Shown here: positions 23,826 through 35,666 of the stretch, piece by piece | Numbering within the stretch: position 1 is the stretch's first letter | Layout of the letters: every line of letters begins with the position of its first letter | Assembly: GCA_037501455.1 (NCBI GenBank) | Contig: CM074862.1 | Coordinates: forward strand, 64,201,501-64,265,500 | Length of the DNA: 64,000 nt | Source: Lantana camara | Taxonomy: Eukaryota > Streptophyta > Magnoliopsida > Lamiales > Verbenaceae | Direction: 5' to 3' | The notes under the pieces: generated by a model | The model's input: only the letters and a program-made list of their open reading frames with translations | Told to the model about the DNA's origin: nothing | Databases searched by the model: none | Position numbers and translations under genes: made by a program

Positions 23826-26101
23826 TCTATAATTTTATGAAATCACTTATCATTTCAAGCAAGTCATGTTCATGAAAAGCAAGCAAGCAAGCTATGTATC
23901 GCACATGTTTTAGGTGAGTAGCATGACCGTTCACGTTGGGCCCGACGATAGTGGCTTGAGCCAACCGGGAAAGCAAGGGCTGACGGGTAACTCTCGCGCT
24001 TTCCTCATCACATTGGGATGACCCCTGAATCCACTAGGAGATTGGTGGAAGAAGGAGTTTTGGGCTTAGGGATTCATGTACCCTCTGCTCAACACGTCGT
24101 GGATGGTGAAGGCTAGCTACCTTCCCATCATTGGAGAGAGAAGGAGACTGGGGACGGGTCCGGCCCCACGGATTGTGCTCGGGTTATTGTATGATTTCCA
24201 TTCTATGAATGTGTTAGTTGATTACACTATCGCACGATTTCACGATAATTAAATTGCATGATCACCTATTGATTTTAAATCAAGCAAGCATGTTTCATGT
24301 ACATTTGGAGTACGGTTGGAGACTGCCCTCACTCGCCGGGGCCATGTATTGATTGCATGAAAATGAACAAGTATTTAATATTGATAGTTGTATTCTCGGG
24401 CGAAGAGTACTTCATTCTTGAACTTATACGTTTATCTTTTATAAATCTTTACCCGAGAATATAACTTGCATGTTATCTGCGCTAATATGTATTTAAACCC
24501 CTCACTCGGTCTTCACAGACTGACGCCTCCACCTTTCAGGCTATTACAGGTGCACGCTAGGCGGGAGTCGAGTCGAGTTCAGTCCATGTAATCGAGTCAA
24601 TCACGGTGCACATTGTTTATTGTTGCCTTAGAATTATTATTTTAATTACTTCTTGTTCATATTCGAAGATGATATTGTATTGATAGTTGTGAACTAGTAT
24701 ACGAATTAATTGATGAAGAAATAATAGCCTAGCATGTTTAATAGTTTCATTTGATACAGAATGAATTATACTTCCGCTTTATTTTTGTTGCATGTACGAG
24801 GTAAATCCCGCCTAGCTTATCATTTTATTGCATTGTCACCCGTCCGCTATAGGTTAGTTCATGTACGGATTACCCGTTTCGCATGTGGATCGACCTATAG
24901 TGCGGGGGTGTGGTATCTCCACATGTAGGGGTGCTACACAGATCTAATCTAGACCGTCCACGAGGCTCAATCTCCGCCGTCCACGTGTCGTGCCACCTGG
25001 CGCCCAGTAAGCGCCACCTCACGCCTGTCTGCCACGTCATCAATATTTTTTTTTTTTATGAAAATTTTATTTTCTCCAAAATAAAATTCCGGGCATTTCC
25101 AACTCTTTGGAACTTGATATATTTTCCTAAAATAAATCCCTTGGCTATTTTCAAACAATTTGAAAATTTATTTCTTTCTTTCCTTTTAATGTTTTATCTT
25201 CGGGTTTTCGATTGAGGCTTGCTTGGGGACCTGCAGGACTAATTACTTTTACCTCCAAACGGGTTAATATATTATCATCTCATGATAATAATTAATTACC
25301 ATTCAACAATATTTAATTCCACTAAATAAATATTGCTGCACTCTAAAATTAATTAAATTATTCATGGATTTATCGATCTAGAATAATTTTGCATTTTACT
25401 CCTCCGTGTAGATATCCATGAAAAATAAATTAATACTACTATCATTTATTTTTCACTTCTAATATCATTTATTTTTCACTTCTAATCTGAAATCTTCTGA
25501 TTCTCCTTAAGTTCAAATCTCGTGTACGTGAAACACATTCAACATACAATTTCAGTGACGCATCCCACGAAGTACTTTGGGTAAAGTTTTAATTCGAAAT
25601 TTACAAATCTATTTCAGGAATATCTTTTAACTTTCCAGCAAAGCTACAGATTCCTTGATCAATATTTCTCCTTGGGACATTTCATGTAATCACTGAACGT
25701 ACAAAGGTTTCGGTCATTCGATATCGAGACCTCACTTATGAGCAAGTTACAATGATTAACACTACATGCCTAAAGTCGAAATACTACCAGGATTAAGAGT
25801 TCAATGCTCCATAAGATTTGTTCATTTTAGAAAGTAGTTTAAAATGAACTATCTTAGTGGTCCAGTTCGATGTTTCCAAATCTATTGAAAATCATCAATG
25901 TGTTATAACTGGAAACTCCATTTCCCCATGACGAAAGACTAATCATCTTATATAACACATTATAGTCTCGATAAGAACTTATCTTATCTTACCGACTAGA
26001 ACTTTAATAAAACGTGATTTCGATATCCAATGTCCTTTCCTATGAAACAGATTTTATATAAGAATATCATCACACGTTATTAGTTATGTTAATATACACA
26101 T
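23826..26101 (+). repeat. Array unit 4 (with a 23-bp internal duplication)
   Basis: Gypsy half to 24938, copia half from 24939. A 23-bp segment is tandemly duplicated at 25441-25463 and 25464-25486, which explains the longer period. Copia half resembles that of unit 6. Confidence 0.94.
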
Positions 26102-28354
26102 TCTATAATTTTATGAAATCACTTATCATTTCAAGCAAGTCATGTTCATGAAAAGCAAGCAAGCAAGCTATGTATCGCACATGTTTTAGGCGAGTAGCAT
26201 GACCGTTCACGTTGGGCCCGAGGATAGTGGCTTGAGCCAACCGGGAAAGCAAGGGCTGACGGGTAACTCTCGCGCTTTCCTCATCACATTGGGATGACCC
26301 CTGAATCCACTAGGAGATTGGTGGAAGAAGGAGTTTCGGGCATAGGGATTCATGTACCCTCTGCTCAACACGTCGTGGATGGTGAAGGCTAGCTACCTTC
26401 CCATCATTGGAGAGAGAAGGAGACTGGGGACGGGTCCGGCCCCACGGATTGTGCTCGGGTTATTGTATGATTTCCATTCTATGAATGTGTTAGTTGATTA
26501 CAGTATCGTACGATTTCACGATAATTAAATTGCGTGATCACCTATTGATTTTAAATCAAGCAAGCATGTTTCATGTACATTTGGAGTACGGTTGGAGACT
26601 GCCATCACTCGCTGGGGCCATGTATTGATTGCATGAAAATGAACAAGTATTTAATATTGATAGTTGTATTCTCGGGCGAAGAGTACTTCATTCTTGAACT
26701 TATACGTTTATCTTTTATAAATCTTTACCCGAGAATATAACTTGCATGTTATCTGCGCTAATATGTATTTAAACCCCTCACTCGGTCTTCACAGACTGAC
26801 GCCTCCACCTTTCAGGCTATTGCAGGTGCACGCTAGGCGGGAGTCGAGTCGAGTTCAGTCCATGTAATCGAGTCAATCACGGTGCACATTGTTTATTGTT
26901 GCCTTAGAATTATTATTTTCATTACTTGTTGTTCATATTCGAAGATGATAATGTATTGATAGTTGTGAACTAGTATACGAATTAATTGATGAATAAATAA
27001 TAGCCTAGCATGTTTAATAGTTGCATTTGATACAGAATGAATTATACTTCCACTTTATTTTTGTTGCATGTACGAGTCAATCCCGCCTAGCTTATCATTT
27101 TATTACGTTGTCACCCGTCCGCTATAGGTTAGTTCATGTACAGATTACCCGTTTCGTATGTGGATCGACCTATAGTGCGGGGGGTGTGGTATCTCCACAT
27201 GTAGGGGTGCTACACAGATCTAATCTGGACCGTCCACGTGGCTCAATCTCCGCCGTCCACGTGTCGTGCCACCTAGCGCCAAGTAAGCGCCACCTCACGC
27301 CTGTCTGCCACGTCATCAAATTTTTTTTTTTTGATGAAAATTTTATTTTCTCCAAAATAAAATTCCGGGCATTTCCAACTCTTTGGAACTTGATTTATTT
27401 TCCTAAAATAAATCCCTTGGCTATTTTCAAACACTTTGAAAATTTATTTCTTTCTTTCCTTTTAATGTTTTATCTTCGGGTTTTCGATTGAGGCTTGCTG
27501 GGGGACCTGCAGGACTAATTACTTTTAGCTCCAAACGGGTTATTATATTATCATCTCATGATAATAATTAATTACCATTTAACAATATTTAATTCCACTA
27601 AATAAATATTGTTGCACTCTAAAATTAATTAAATTATTTATGGATTTATCGATCTAGAATAATTTTACATTTTACTCCTCCGTGTAGATATCCATGAAAA
27701 ATAAATTAATACTACTATCATTTATTTTTCACTTCTAATCTGAAATCTTCTGATTCGCCTTAAGTTCAAATCTCGTGTACGTGAAACACATTCAACATAC
27801 AACTTCAGTGACGCTTCCCACGAAGTGCTTTGGCCAAAGTTTTAATTCGAAATTTGTAAATCTATTTCAGGAATATCTGTTAACTTTCCAGCAAAGCCAC
27901 AGATTCCTTGATCAATATTTCTCCTTGGCACATTTCATGTAATCACTGAACGTACAAAGGTTTCGGTCATTCGATATCAAGACCTCACTTATGAGCAAGT
28001 TACAATGATTAACACTACATGCCTAAAGTCAAAATACTACCAGGATTAAGAGTTCAATGCTCCATAAGATTTGTTCATTTTAGAAAGTAGTTTGAAATGA
28101 ACCATCTTAGTGGTCCAGTTCGATGTTTCCAAATCTATTGAAAATCATCAATGTGTTATAACTGGAAACTCCATTTCCCTATGACGAAAGACTAATAATC
28201 TTATCTAACACATTATAGTCTCGATAAGAACTTATCTTATCTTACCGACTAGAACTTTAATAACACGTGATTTCGATATCCAATGTCCTTTCCTATGAAA
28301 CAGATTTTATATAAGAATATCATCACACGTTATTAATTATGTTAATATACACAT
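26102..28354 (+). repeat. Array unit 5
   Basis: Gypsy half to 27214, copia half from 27215. Its copia half carries the unit 1 variants, not those of its neighbours. Confidence 0.94.
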
Positions 28355-30605
28355 TCTATAATTTTATGAAATCACTTATCATTTCAAGCAAGTCATGTTC
28401 ATGAAAAGCAAGCAAGCAAGCTATGTATCGCACATGTTTTAGGTGAGTAGCATGACCGTTCACGTTGGGCCCGAGGATAGTGGCTTGAGCCAACCTGGAA
28501 AGCAAGGGCTGGCGGGTAACTCTCGCGCTTTCCTCATCACATTGGGATGACCCCTGAATCCACTAGGAGATTGGTGGAAGAAGGAGTTTCGGGCTTAGGG
28601 ATTCATGTACCCTCTGCTCAACACGTCGTGGATGGTGAAGGCTAGCTACGTTCCCATCATTTGAGGGAGAAGGAGCCTGGGGACGGGTCCGGCCCCACGG
28701 ATTGTGCTCGGGTTATTGTTTGATTTCCATTCCATAAATATGTTAGTTGATTACACTATCGCACGATTTCACGATAATTAAATTACATGATCACCTATTG
28801 ATTTTAAATCAAGCAAGCATGTTTCATGTACATTTGGAGTACGGTTGGAAACTGCCCTCACTCGCCGGGGCCATGTATTGATTGCATGAAAATGAACAAG
28901 TATTTAATATTGATAGTTGTATTCTCGGGCGAAGAGTACTTCATTCCTGAACTTATACGTTTATCTTTTATAAATCTTTACCCGAGAATATAACTTGCAT
29001 GTTATCTGCGCTAATATGTATTTAAACCCCTCACTCGGTCTTCACAGACTGACGTCTCCACCTTTCAGGCTATTGCAGGTGCACGCTAGGCGGGAGTCGA
29101 GTCGAGTTCAGTCCATGTAATCGAGTCAATCACGGTGCATATTGTTTATTGTTGCCTTAGAATTATTATTTTAATTACTTGTTGTTCATATTCGAAGATG
29201 ATATTGTATTGATAGTTGTGAACTAGTATACGAATTAATTGATGAAGAAATAATAGCCTAGCATGTTTAATAGTTTCATTTGATACAGAATGAATTATAC
29301 TTCCGCTTTATTTTTGTTGCATGTACGAGTCAATCCCGCCTAGCTTATCATTTTATTGCGTTGTCACCCGTCCGCTATAGGTTGGTTCATGTACAGATTA
29401 GCCGTTTCGTATGTGGATCGACCTATAGTGCGGGGGGTGTGGTATCTCCACATGTAGGGGTGCTACACAGATCTAATCTGGACCGTCCATGTGGCTCAAT
29501 CTCCGCCGTCCACGTGTCGTGCCACCTAGCGCCCAGTAAGCGCCACCTCGCGCCTGTCTGCCACGTCATCAAATTTTTTTTTTGATGAAAATTTTATTTT
29601 CTCCAAAATAAAATTCCGGGCATTTCCAACTCTTTGGAACTTGATTTATTTTCCTAAAATAAATCCCTTGGCTATTTTCAAACACTTTGAAAATTTATTT
29701 CTTTCTTTCCTTTTAATGTTTTATCTTCGGGTTTTCGATTGAGGCTTGCTGGGGGACCTGCAGGACTAATTACTTTTAGCTCCGAACGGGTTAATATATT
29801 ATCATCTCATGATAATAATTAATTACCATTTAACAATATTTAATTCCACTAAATAAATATTGTTGCACTCTAAAATTAATTAAATTATTTATGGATTTAT
29901 CGATCTAGAATAATTTTACATTTTACTCCTCCGTGTAGATATTCATGAAAAATAAATTAATACTACTATCATTTATTTTTCACTTCTAATCTGAAATCTT
30001 CTGATTCGCCTTAAGTTCAAATCTCGTGTACGTGAAACACATTCAGCATACAACTTCAGTGACGCATCCCACGAAGTACTTTGGCTAAAGTTTTAATTCG
30101 AAATTTACAAATCTATTTCAGGAATATCTTTTAACTTTCCAGCAAAGCCACAGATTCCTTGATCAATATTTCTCCTTGGGACGTTTCATGTAATCACTGA
30201 ACGTACAAAGGTTTCGGTCATTCGATATCGAGACCTCACATATGAGCAAGTTACAATGATTAACACTACATGCCTAAAGTCGAAATACTACCAGGATTAA
30301 GAGTTCAAGGCTCCATAAGATTTGTTCATTTTAGATAGTAGTTTAAAATGAACTGTCTCAGTGGTCCAGTTCGATGTTTCCAAACTATTGAAAGTCATCA
30401 ATGTGTTATAACTGGAAACTCCATTTCCCTATGACGAAAGACTAATCATCTTATATAACACATTATAGTCTCGATAAGAACTTATTCTTATCTTACCGAC
30501 TAGAACTTTAATAACACATGATTTCGATATCCAAAGTCCTTTTCTATGAAACACATTTTATATAAGAATATCATCACACGTTATTAATTATGTTAATATA
30601 CACAT
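28355..30605 (+). repeat. Array unit 6 (last unit)
   Basis: Gypsy half to 29467, copia half from 29468. The start of the gypsy half matches unit 2, while its end (GATATTGTATTG, GATGAAGAAATAATAG) matches unit 4, so the unit is a mosaic. The copia half continues without break into family A LTR sequence at 30606-30707. Confidence 0.94.
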
Positions 30606-30707
30606 TCTATAATATACTCGTAACTTGCAATAATTTCAGTTTTATTAATCCAACAAAATACAATGTATTTACAAAGGAATTGGATTTTCAGGGCACTAAT
30701 CCCAACA
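29468..30707 (-). mobile_element. Family A Ty1/copia LTR (at least 1.24 kb), interrupted by G1
   Basis: On the minus strand it starts at 30707 with TGTTGGGATTAGTGCCCTG, a start I associate with Angela/SIRE-type LTRs. Its other end is not seen because G1 inserted at the edge now seen as 8951/8952. The five other copia halves of the array are copies of its left ~1.14 kb. Its right edge interrupts the family B copia RNase H reading frame at 30708. Confidence 0.8.
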
Positions 30708-31191
30708 CTTGCGAAGAACTAAGGATTTATTCTTGGTTTACGGAGGCCAGCAAGATCTTGTCATTAGAGGATACTGTGATGCAAGCTTTGCATCAGACAT
30801 GGATGACTTTAAATCCATGTCAGGATACATATTCTGCCTGAACGGCGGAGCAATGAGTTTGAAAAGTTCCAAGCAAGCGACCACTGCAGATTCAACCACT
30901 GAGGCCGAATTCTTAGCTACAAACGATGCTTCTAAGGAAGGTGTTTGGGTAAGAAACTTCATCCACGAGCTGGGTGTAGTTCATAGCATTAAAGACCCCG
31001 TTACAGTGTTTTGTGAGAACACCGGGGCGGTTGCTCAAGCAAGAGAACCAAGATCTCACCAAAGGACCAAGCACATTTTAAGGAAATATCACTTAATCCG
31101 TGATATCATCAAGAGAGGAGATGTGCAAATTGAAAGGGTCACATCGACAGAGAACATGGCAAATCCACTTACTAATCCCCTTAGTCAATAG
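30708..31191 (+). pseudogene. Ty1/copia RNase H fragment (family B)
   Basis: The frame encodes the copia polyprotein C-terminus: LRRTKDLFLVYGG, GYCDASF, SSKQ, STTEAEFLA, and SHQRTKHILRKYHLIRD, a SIRE/Angela-like pattern. RNase H removes RNA from the RNA:DNA hybrid during reverse transcription. The usual CDN motif reads CEN (FCENTGAVAQA), so one presumed catalytic Asp is Glu. A TAG stop, probably from CAG, sits where the frame normally continues with QAFEGHL; that reading resumes directly after it. The 5' part of the gene was cut off by the family A insertion and lies outside the window. Confidence 0.92.
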
Positions 31192-31253
31192 GCTTTCGAA
31201 GGACATCTTCAGAAGACGGGTCTTAGATTAGCTCCTGAATGACTTTGACGGGC

Positions 31254-31264
31254 AAGTGGGAGAT
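31254..31264 (+). promoter_or_regulatory. Polypurine tract of the family B copia element
   Basis: AAGTGGGAGAT immediately before the LTR start TGTTAGGAATAG, a typical copia polypurine tract. Confidence 0.85.
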
Positions 31265-32453
31265 TGTTAGGAATAGTGCCCTTAAAGCAGCTTTTGGCTT
31301 TACTATTTCCTTGTAATATCACAAACAGTCTTTGAATAATAAACGAGATAATTTTGTTCATAGGCAATCACTTCTTTATGTGATTATTTATGTCTGTTTG
31401 GGTTGACTGTGTTTTTCATGTATTGAACTCCCCTAATCCGATGAGGCCGTTAAGAACTTTATCGTTATGGGAACGACACATGAAACAAGTTCTTAACTCC
31501 ATAGGCGAGGATTAGAAACTTCTCCAAGTCGAGAGTCTGACAGACAGTGGGAGTGTCGACCTTGACTCTGTTGAGACTTGCTTAGGTGATTATGTCCTTT
31601 TGAAGGATCACTCAGTTTCATGGAGTGATAAGTGCATACGTTGATGCATTCAGAATACATAAGGGTGATTGTCACAAGAACTTCATCACTGAGATGTCCC
31701 GCATGAGAACATTCCTAAATGGGAAAGGAAGTTTCCAGAAACTTCCAGATTAGGAAATATCTCATAGGTCAATAACGTGATTCATTAATCCTTACACTTG
31801 AGATTCTGTAATGTCTCATATGAGCTAACTCTATAATCTTTGATATAGGCTCAAAAGGGTTTCGACATACTGAAACCTGAACCATGGCCTATGTTGGGAT
31901 TACACAAGTAGCATATGTAGAATTAGCAGAATCAACAAAGGACCTACACTTGTCGCAAGAACAAGAATGATCTCTTACTGATTGAGTTGTTCGTAGTCCA
32001 TTGAACTTAAACCCTTGGCCAAGGTGGATAAAAGATCAAGACATCAAGAAAATGGGGTTTTCTTGGATTGAGGTCTAAATGGATATGAAACGAACTTAAC
32101 TTTAAAGATCAAGAATACTTAGGCTCTAAGAATATTCTCATGCCTTAGTTCTTGATTGAGAGATGGAGTTGTAGGAGGATCGTATTTCACTGTATGTCAT
32201 TGACTGAAAGGTTCTTCGATTCATTTCGTTATTCGGCTAGGGGTCACACACCCATTGCTAGATTACGGTAGTGTGATCTGTGAAGTGATTAATTAATTAG
32301 GGAATTAATTAATTACTGTCACTGCAAATCGAATAATGAACCTAAAGGGTCACACACAAATGTCAGGACACGAGGGCTACGGTAGGATGTTAATATGATT
32401 AACGAAGGACCAAATTGTTGATCGAAACGGAGCAAGGGCCGCGTGAGTAGCTG

Positions 32454-32541
32454 CCACGTGTCACGTAGTCCACTTGGCTACCACGTGTCACGCACACGTG
32501 GCACGTACGTGTCTCCTAACGTGTGATTTAATTACACGTGA
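32454..32541. promoter_or_regulatory. CACGTG cluster in the family B LTR
   Basis: Four CACGTG cores plus related ACGTG motifs within about 90 bp, at the place equivalent to 7519-7590 in the solo LTR. They lie ~340-430 bp upstream of the TATA box. Confidence 0.6.
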
Positions 32542-32878
32542 ATTCTTTTCTAGAATTAATTAATTAAATTGTAATTAATTAATTTTGGTCTTTTAATTAA
32601 TTATTGAATTAATTGTTAACACTATTCTCAAATAAACTTAACGCAATAAATAATTAATTGGGAATTATTTTATTTATTGAATATTGGCTTTTAACTTTAG
32701 AAAAGTTGAAAAGTCTAACTTCCTATTGTAGGAGAGAGAAGGTTATTCTTGTATGACTTGGAGAACAAGTTGGGAACTTATTTTCTCCAATTAAATAAAT
32801 AATTAAATTAGTTAATTAGTGAGCAAGAAAACAATCCAATTGGGTCTTGGAAACCCTAATAGGATCGAACCACTCTTG

Positions 32879-32886
32879 TATAAATA
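32879..32886 (+). promoter_or_regulatory. TATA box of the family B LTR
   Basis: TATAAATA preceded by a CAAT motif (ACAATCCAAT near 32831), in the last 400 bp of the LTR, where the U3/R border is expected. Confidence 0.6.
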
Positions 32887-33285
32887 CAGGAGGTGGTCTT
32901 CTCGTATTCTTTAGACCAACACTCATGAATTGTTAAGTTTTTGAGAAAAATAAAAGAAAAGTTTTCAAAGCAAAACCCTAGCCATTAACACAAGTTATAG
33001 AACTAGCATTCTCACTTGCTTGATCGTGTTCTAGGACTGGTGTGGATACCTTTGGAGGCCTTCTACTTTCGAGTCTAAACCGAAGGACCGTTCGAGGGAC
33101 TTTCCGCTTGAAGGGTGTTCGTTAGGCTGTAACGACATCACAAGAAAGCTTCAATTAAAGTGAGTTTCTTGTTATTCCCAATGTTACAGTACGAAAATTG
33201 CAAGACAACGATTAAACTTGTGAAAAAATTTTAAACTTCCGCTACTCAACTCTTTCGTGTTTTCTAACACAGGTTAGGTTTCCCT

Positions 33286-34493
33286 CCCCCACTTACTAAT
33301 CGTATAATGGTATGTGTTACTTCTTTTCCGTATTCTTTTCTTCTTGATGGTGATGAATTCGGTTCTTTGGTCCCGGAAAGGGGTATTCGGCAAGGAGACC
33401 CCCTTTCCCCTTATTTGTTCCTCTTCTGTGCAGAAATACTCTCTCTAATGTTGTAGGACAAGGAAAACCATGGAGGCTAAAGGGAGTGCAAATTTGTCGT
33501 GATGCCTCTAGAGTTTCCCACCTCCTCTTTGCTGACGACACTATGATTTGTGGGTCGGCTTCAGAGGATTCAATGATGTGTGTTAGAGAGGTTTTGGAGA
33601 AGTATAGTAGGGTCTCTGGCCAAGTGATGAACGGTCAGAAATCATCCATAATATTCAGCAGCAATGTGAGAGTGGACAAACAGAAGGAGTGGGCTGATAC
33701 TTTAGGAGTGAGACGGGTGGAGAAATTGGATTTTTATCTTGGCATGCCGTCGGTGATTGGGAGATTGAAAAGGGAAGTGATGAATTGCATTCTTGATAAA
33801 GTTAAGCGTAAGATTCAGGGTTACGGGGAGAAATTCCTATCCAAGCCTGGAAAAGAAGTTCTTATAAAAGCTATTCTTTAGGCCATCCGGCTTACTCTAT
33901 GAACTACTTCCTTCTCCCTGATAGCCTTCTTCGCGAGATGGATTCCGCCATAACACAATTTCGGTGGAATAATAGGAAGAAAAACGGTATTCACTGGGTG
34001 TCTTGCAACAATCTTTGAAAAAATAAGAGTGTTCGAGGTTTGGGATTTATGAAATTTAAACTGTTTAACATTGTTATGCTAGCAAAGCAGTTATGGAGGT
34101 TTATTCGTTTCCCGGATGGCTTGGTCAGCGTATGTATAAAGCAAGGTACTCTCCGAACACTGACAATTAGTCCGCTTCGCTAGGGCGGGGTCCATATTTT
34201 ATTTGGAGAAGTCTTCATGAATGACGGCACATCGTAGCGGTGGGTACTCGTTGGAGGGTGGGAAATGGTACGAATATACATGTGCGACGTGATTTATGGA
34301 TACCCGTTTCCCCGGACTTCAGTCCCAAATTTTAACGGGATGTGTTCTTGTATCCCGAATGGGTTAGTGATCTTATGCAGCCGGGTCTCTTAAAATGGGA
34401 TGAAACGTTGGTTCATGAAGTTTTTCATGATAGAGATGCTAATGTGATCCTCGGTATCCCACTTGGTTCGTTCCCAAGACCGGATACCGTTAT
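33286..34493 (+). pseudogene. LINE reverse transcriptase fragment (broken)
   Basis: The first frame encodes [13 protein letters not shown] near 33380-33420, the conserved RT block before the catalytic motif. The second frame (33486-33881) has HLLFADDTMIC, carrying the FADD catalytic pair, then GQVMNGQKSS and LGMPSVIGR, both typical of plant L1 RT. A TAG stop at 33879 ends this frame although coding-like sequence continues (AIRL... to ~34490) through several frame changes. The enzyme would reverse-transcribe LINE RNA at a nicked target; this copy cannot. Confidence 0.92.
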
Positions 34494-35072
34494 ATGGAAC
34501 TTCTCACACAATGGCGTTTTTCGGTGAAGAGAGCGTATCGCCTTGCCTTGGAAATTGAGGAAAGGGGGCAGAGCTCATCCTCAAGTTTTGAGAATCATGG
34601 CATATGGCGCTGTATCTGGCGCCTTGAGACTCAACCTAAGGTGAAAACATTTCTGTGGAGATGCGCAAGAGGTATTCTCCCTACAGGAGAAGAACTCATT
34701 AGAAGACACCTTACTGACTCAGGTGGGTGTATCCTCTGTGGCATGCTGAAAGAAAGTACATTGCATGCATTATTCTTATGCTCGTTTGTTCGTCAAGTCT
34801 GGGCTCTCTCTCGTATTCCTAGGTGGGCTTTCATGGAGGTTCAGAGGTGTATCAATGACATCTTATTTCGGGCGCTGGAGAGATTGGAACAAGATGATAG
34901 GCGTTGGTTTGCTATAATTGCTTGGGCAATCTGGGGATACCGGAATAAGAGGCGTATGGAGGGAATGGTAATGCAAGCGCATGAAGTGATTGATTGGGCT
35001 GGATACTCCATTTCTGATAGGATTCCGATTGAAGAAGAGGTGGGGACGGTTCCCCCAAGTAGTGAGCTTTGA
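34494..35072 (+). pseudogene. LINE zf-RVT region
   Basis: A 192-codon frame contains GIWRCIWRLETQPKVKTFLW, CILCGMLKESTLHALFLC and VRQVW, the cysteine/histidine pattern of the zf-RVT domain found after the RT in plant L1 elements. It lies between RT and RNase H, as expected. Confidence 0.92.
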
Positions 35073-35560
35073 AAATGGAAAAAACCGAGTAATGGATGGG
35101 TCAAAATTAACTTCGACGGTGCTGTGTTTAAGGACGCCAACTCGATTGGCATGGGGGTTGTGGCTCACGACTCTGCGGGGAAGTGCATATAATGGGAAAC
35201 TTATAGGTTGTCGAATACATGTGATCCCCGTAGTTGCTGAAACTAAGGCAGCCCTTGTAGAGGTTATTCTTGGGAGGGATTTTGGGTGGAAGAAGGTGGA
35301 AATCGAGGGAGATTGCTTGAATGTTATCAATCAACTTGTTCGAAAAGAAGAGAATCTCTCCCATCTTGGAAACCTCGTTGAAGACATTTTGCAAGTGAGT
35401 TCCATCTTTGAGGAGGTTCGGTTTTCATTTATTCATCGTAGTGCTAATATGGTAGCCCACACGCTTGCTAGAAATGCGGCTTCAGCCTGCGTAGGTGCTT
35501 TTGACTTTCTTGCTTTTGTTTCCGTTTTTCTTGAGAACGATTTGATGTACTTGGCTGGTT
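35073..35560 (+). pseudogene. LINE RNase H-like domain (RVT_3), frameshifted
   Basis: The segment starts with NGWVKINFDGAVFKD (first catalytic Asp), then frameshifts near 35190. It continues in another frame with VVAETKAALVE (Glu) and VEIEGDCLNVI (Asp), ending with a RSANMVAHTLAR motif. This is the plant-acquired RNase H typical of L1 elements. Confidence 0.9.
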
Positions 35561-35571
35561 TGGCCTTCGTT

Positions 35572-35586
35572 AAAAAAAAAAAAAAA
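35572..35586 (+). repeat. LINE poly(A) tail
   Basis: Fifteen uninterrupted A residues after the RNase H frame, marking the 3' end of the retrotransposed LINE. The next bases are antisense eS24 sequence. Confidence 0.9.
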
Positions 35587-35666
35587 TCAGTTACATCCAA
35601 AACAACAAAAATATCTCATTATAACACTGAAGTACGAGCTTAATAAATCCAACACAAAACCAAAAG

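Larger units (their letters stand above)
5836..30605 (+). repeat. Tandem array of six ~2.25-kb gypsy-LTR/copia-LTR chimeric units
   Basis: Unit starts are 5836, 10092, 21575, 23826, 26102 and 28355. After removing the two nested insertions the periods are 2251, 2248, 2251, 2276, 2253 and 2251 bp. Each unit is the last ~1.1 kb of the G1 LTR followed directly by ~1.14 kb of a family A copia LTR. The junction between units is TCTATAAT (TCAATAAT in one). That octamer is present in the parental G1 LTR (5836) and in the uninterrupted family A LTR (30606), the signature of a tandem duplication between 8-bp direct repeats, later amplified. Confidence 0.95.
31265..33269 (+). mobile_element. 3' LTR of family B Ty1/copia element (2005 bp)
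   Basis: It starts TGTTAGGAATAGTGCCC, ends TTTTCTAACA, and follows the RNase H frame and polypurine tract. The solo LTR at 6736-8735 and the interrupted LTR from 55241 belong to the same family. The right flank is LINE coding sequence, so the element inserted into the LINE. The matching target copy lies left of the window. Confidence 0.95.
33270..35586 (+). mobile_element. L1-type LINE, 3' part, with poly(A) tail
   Basis: RT, zinc-finger and RNase H segments occur in the order typical of plant L1 ORF2, followed by a 15-A run at 35572-35586. The part left of 33270 is separated by the copia insertion and not in the window. Several frameshifts and stops show it is inactive. The LINE is the oldest layer of the left-hand nest. 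Confidence 0.92.

Noticed and set aside
5836..30605. Possible centromeric satellite
   Set aside because: Only six copies, with a 2.25-kb unit clearly derived from LTR fragments; no evidence of wider amplification in the window.
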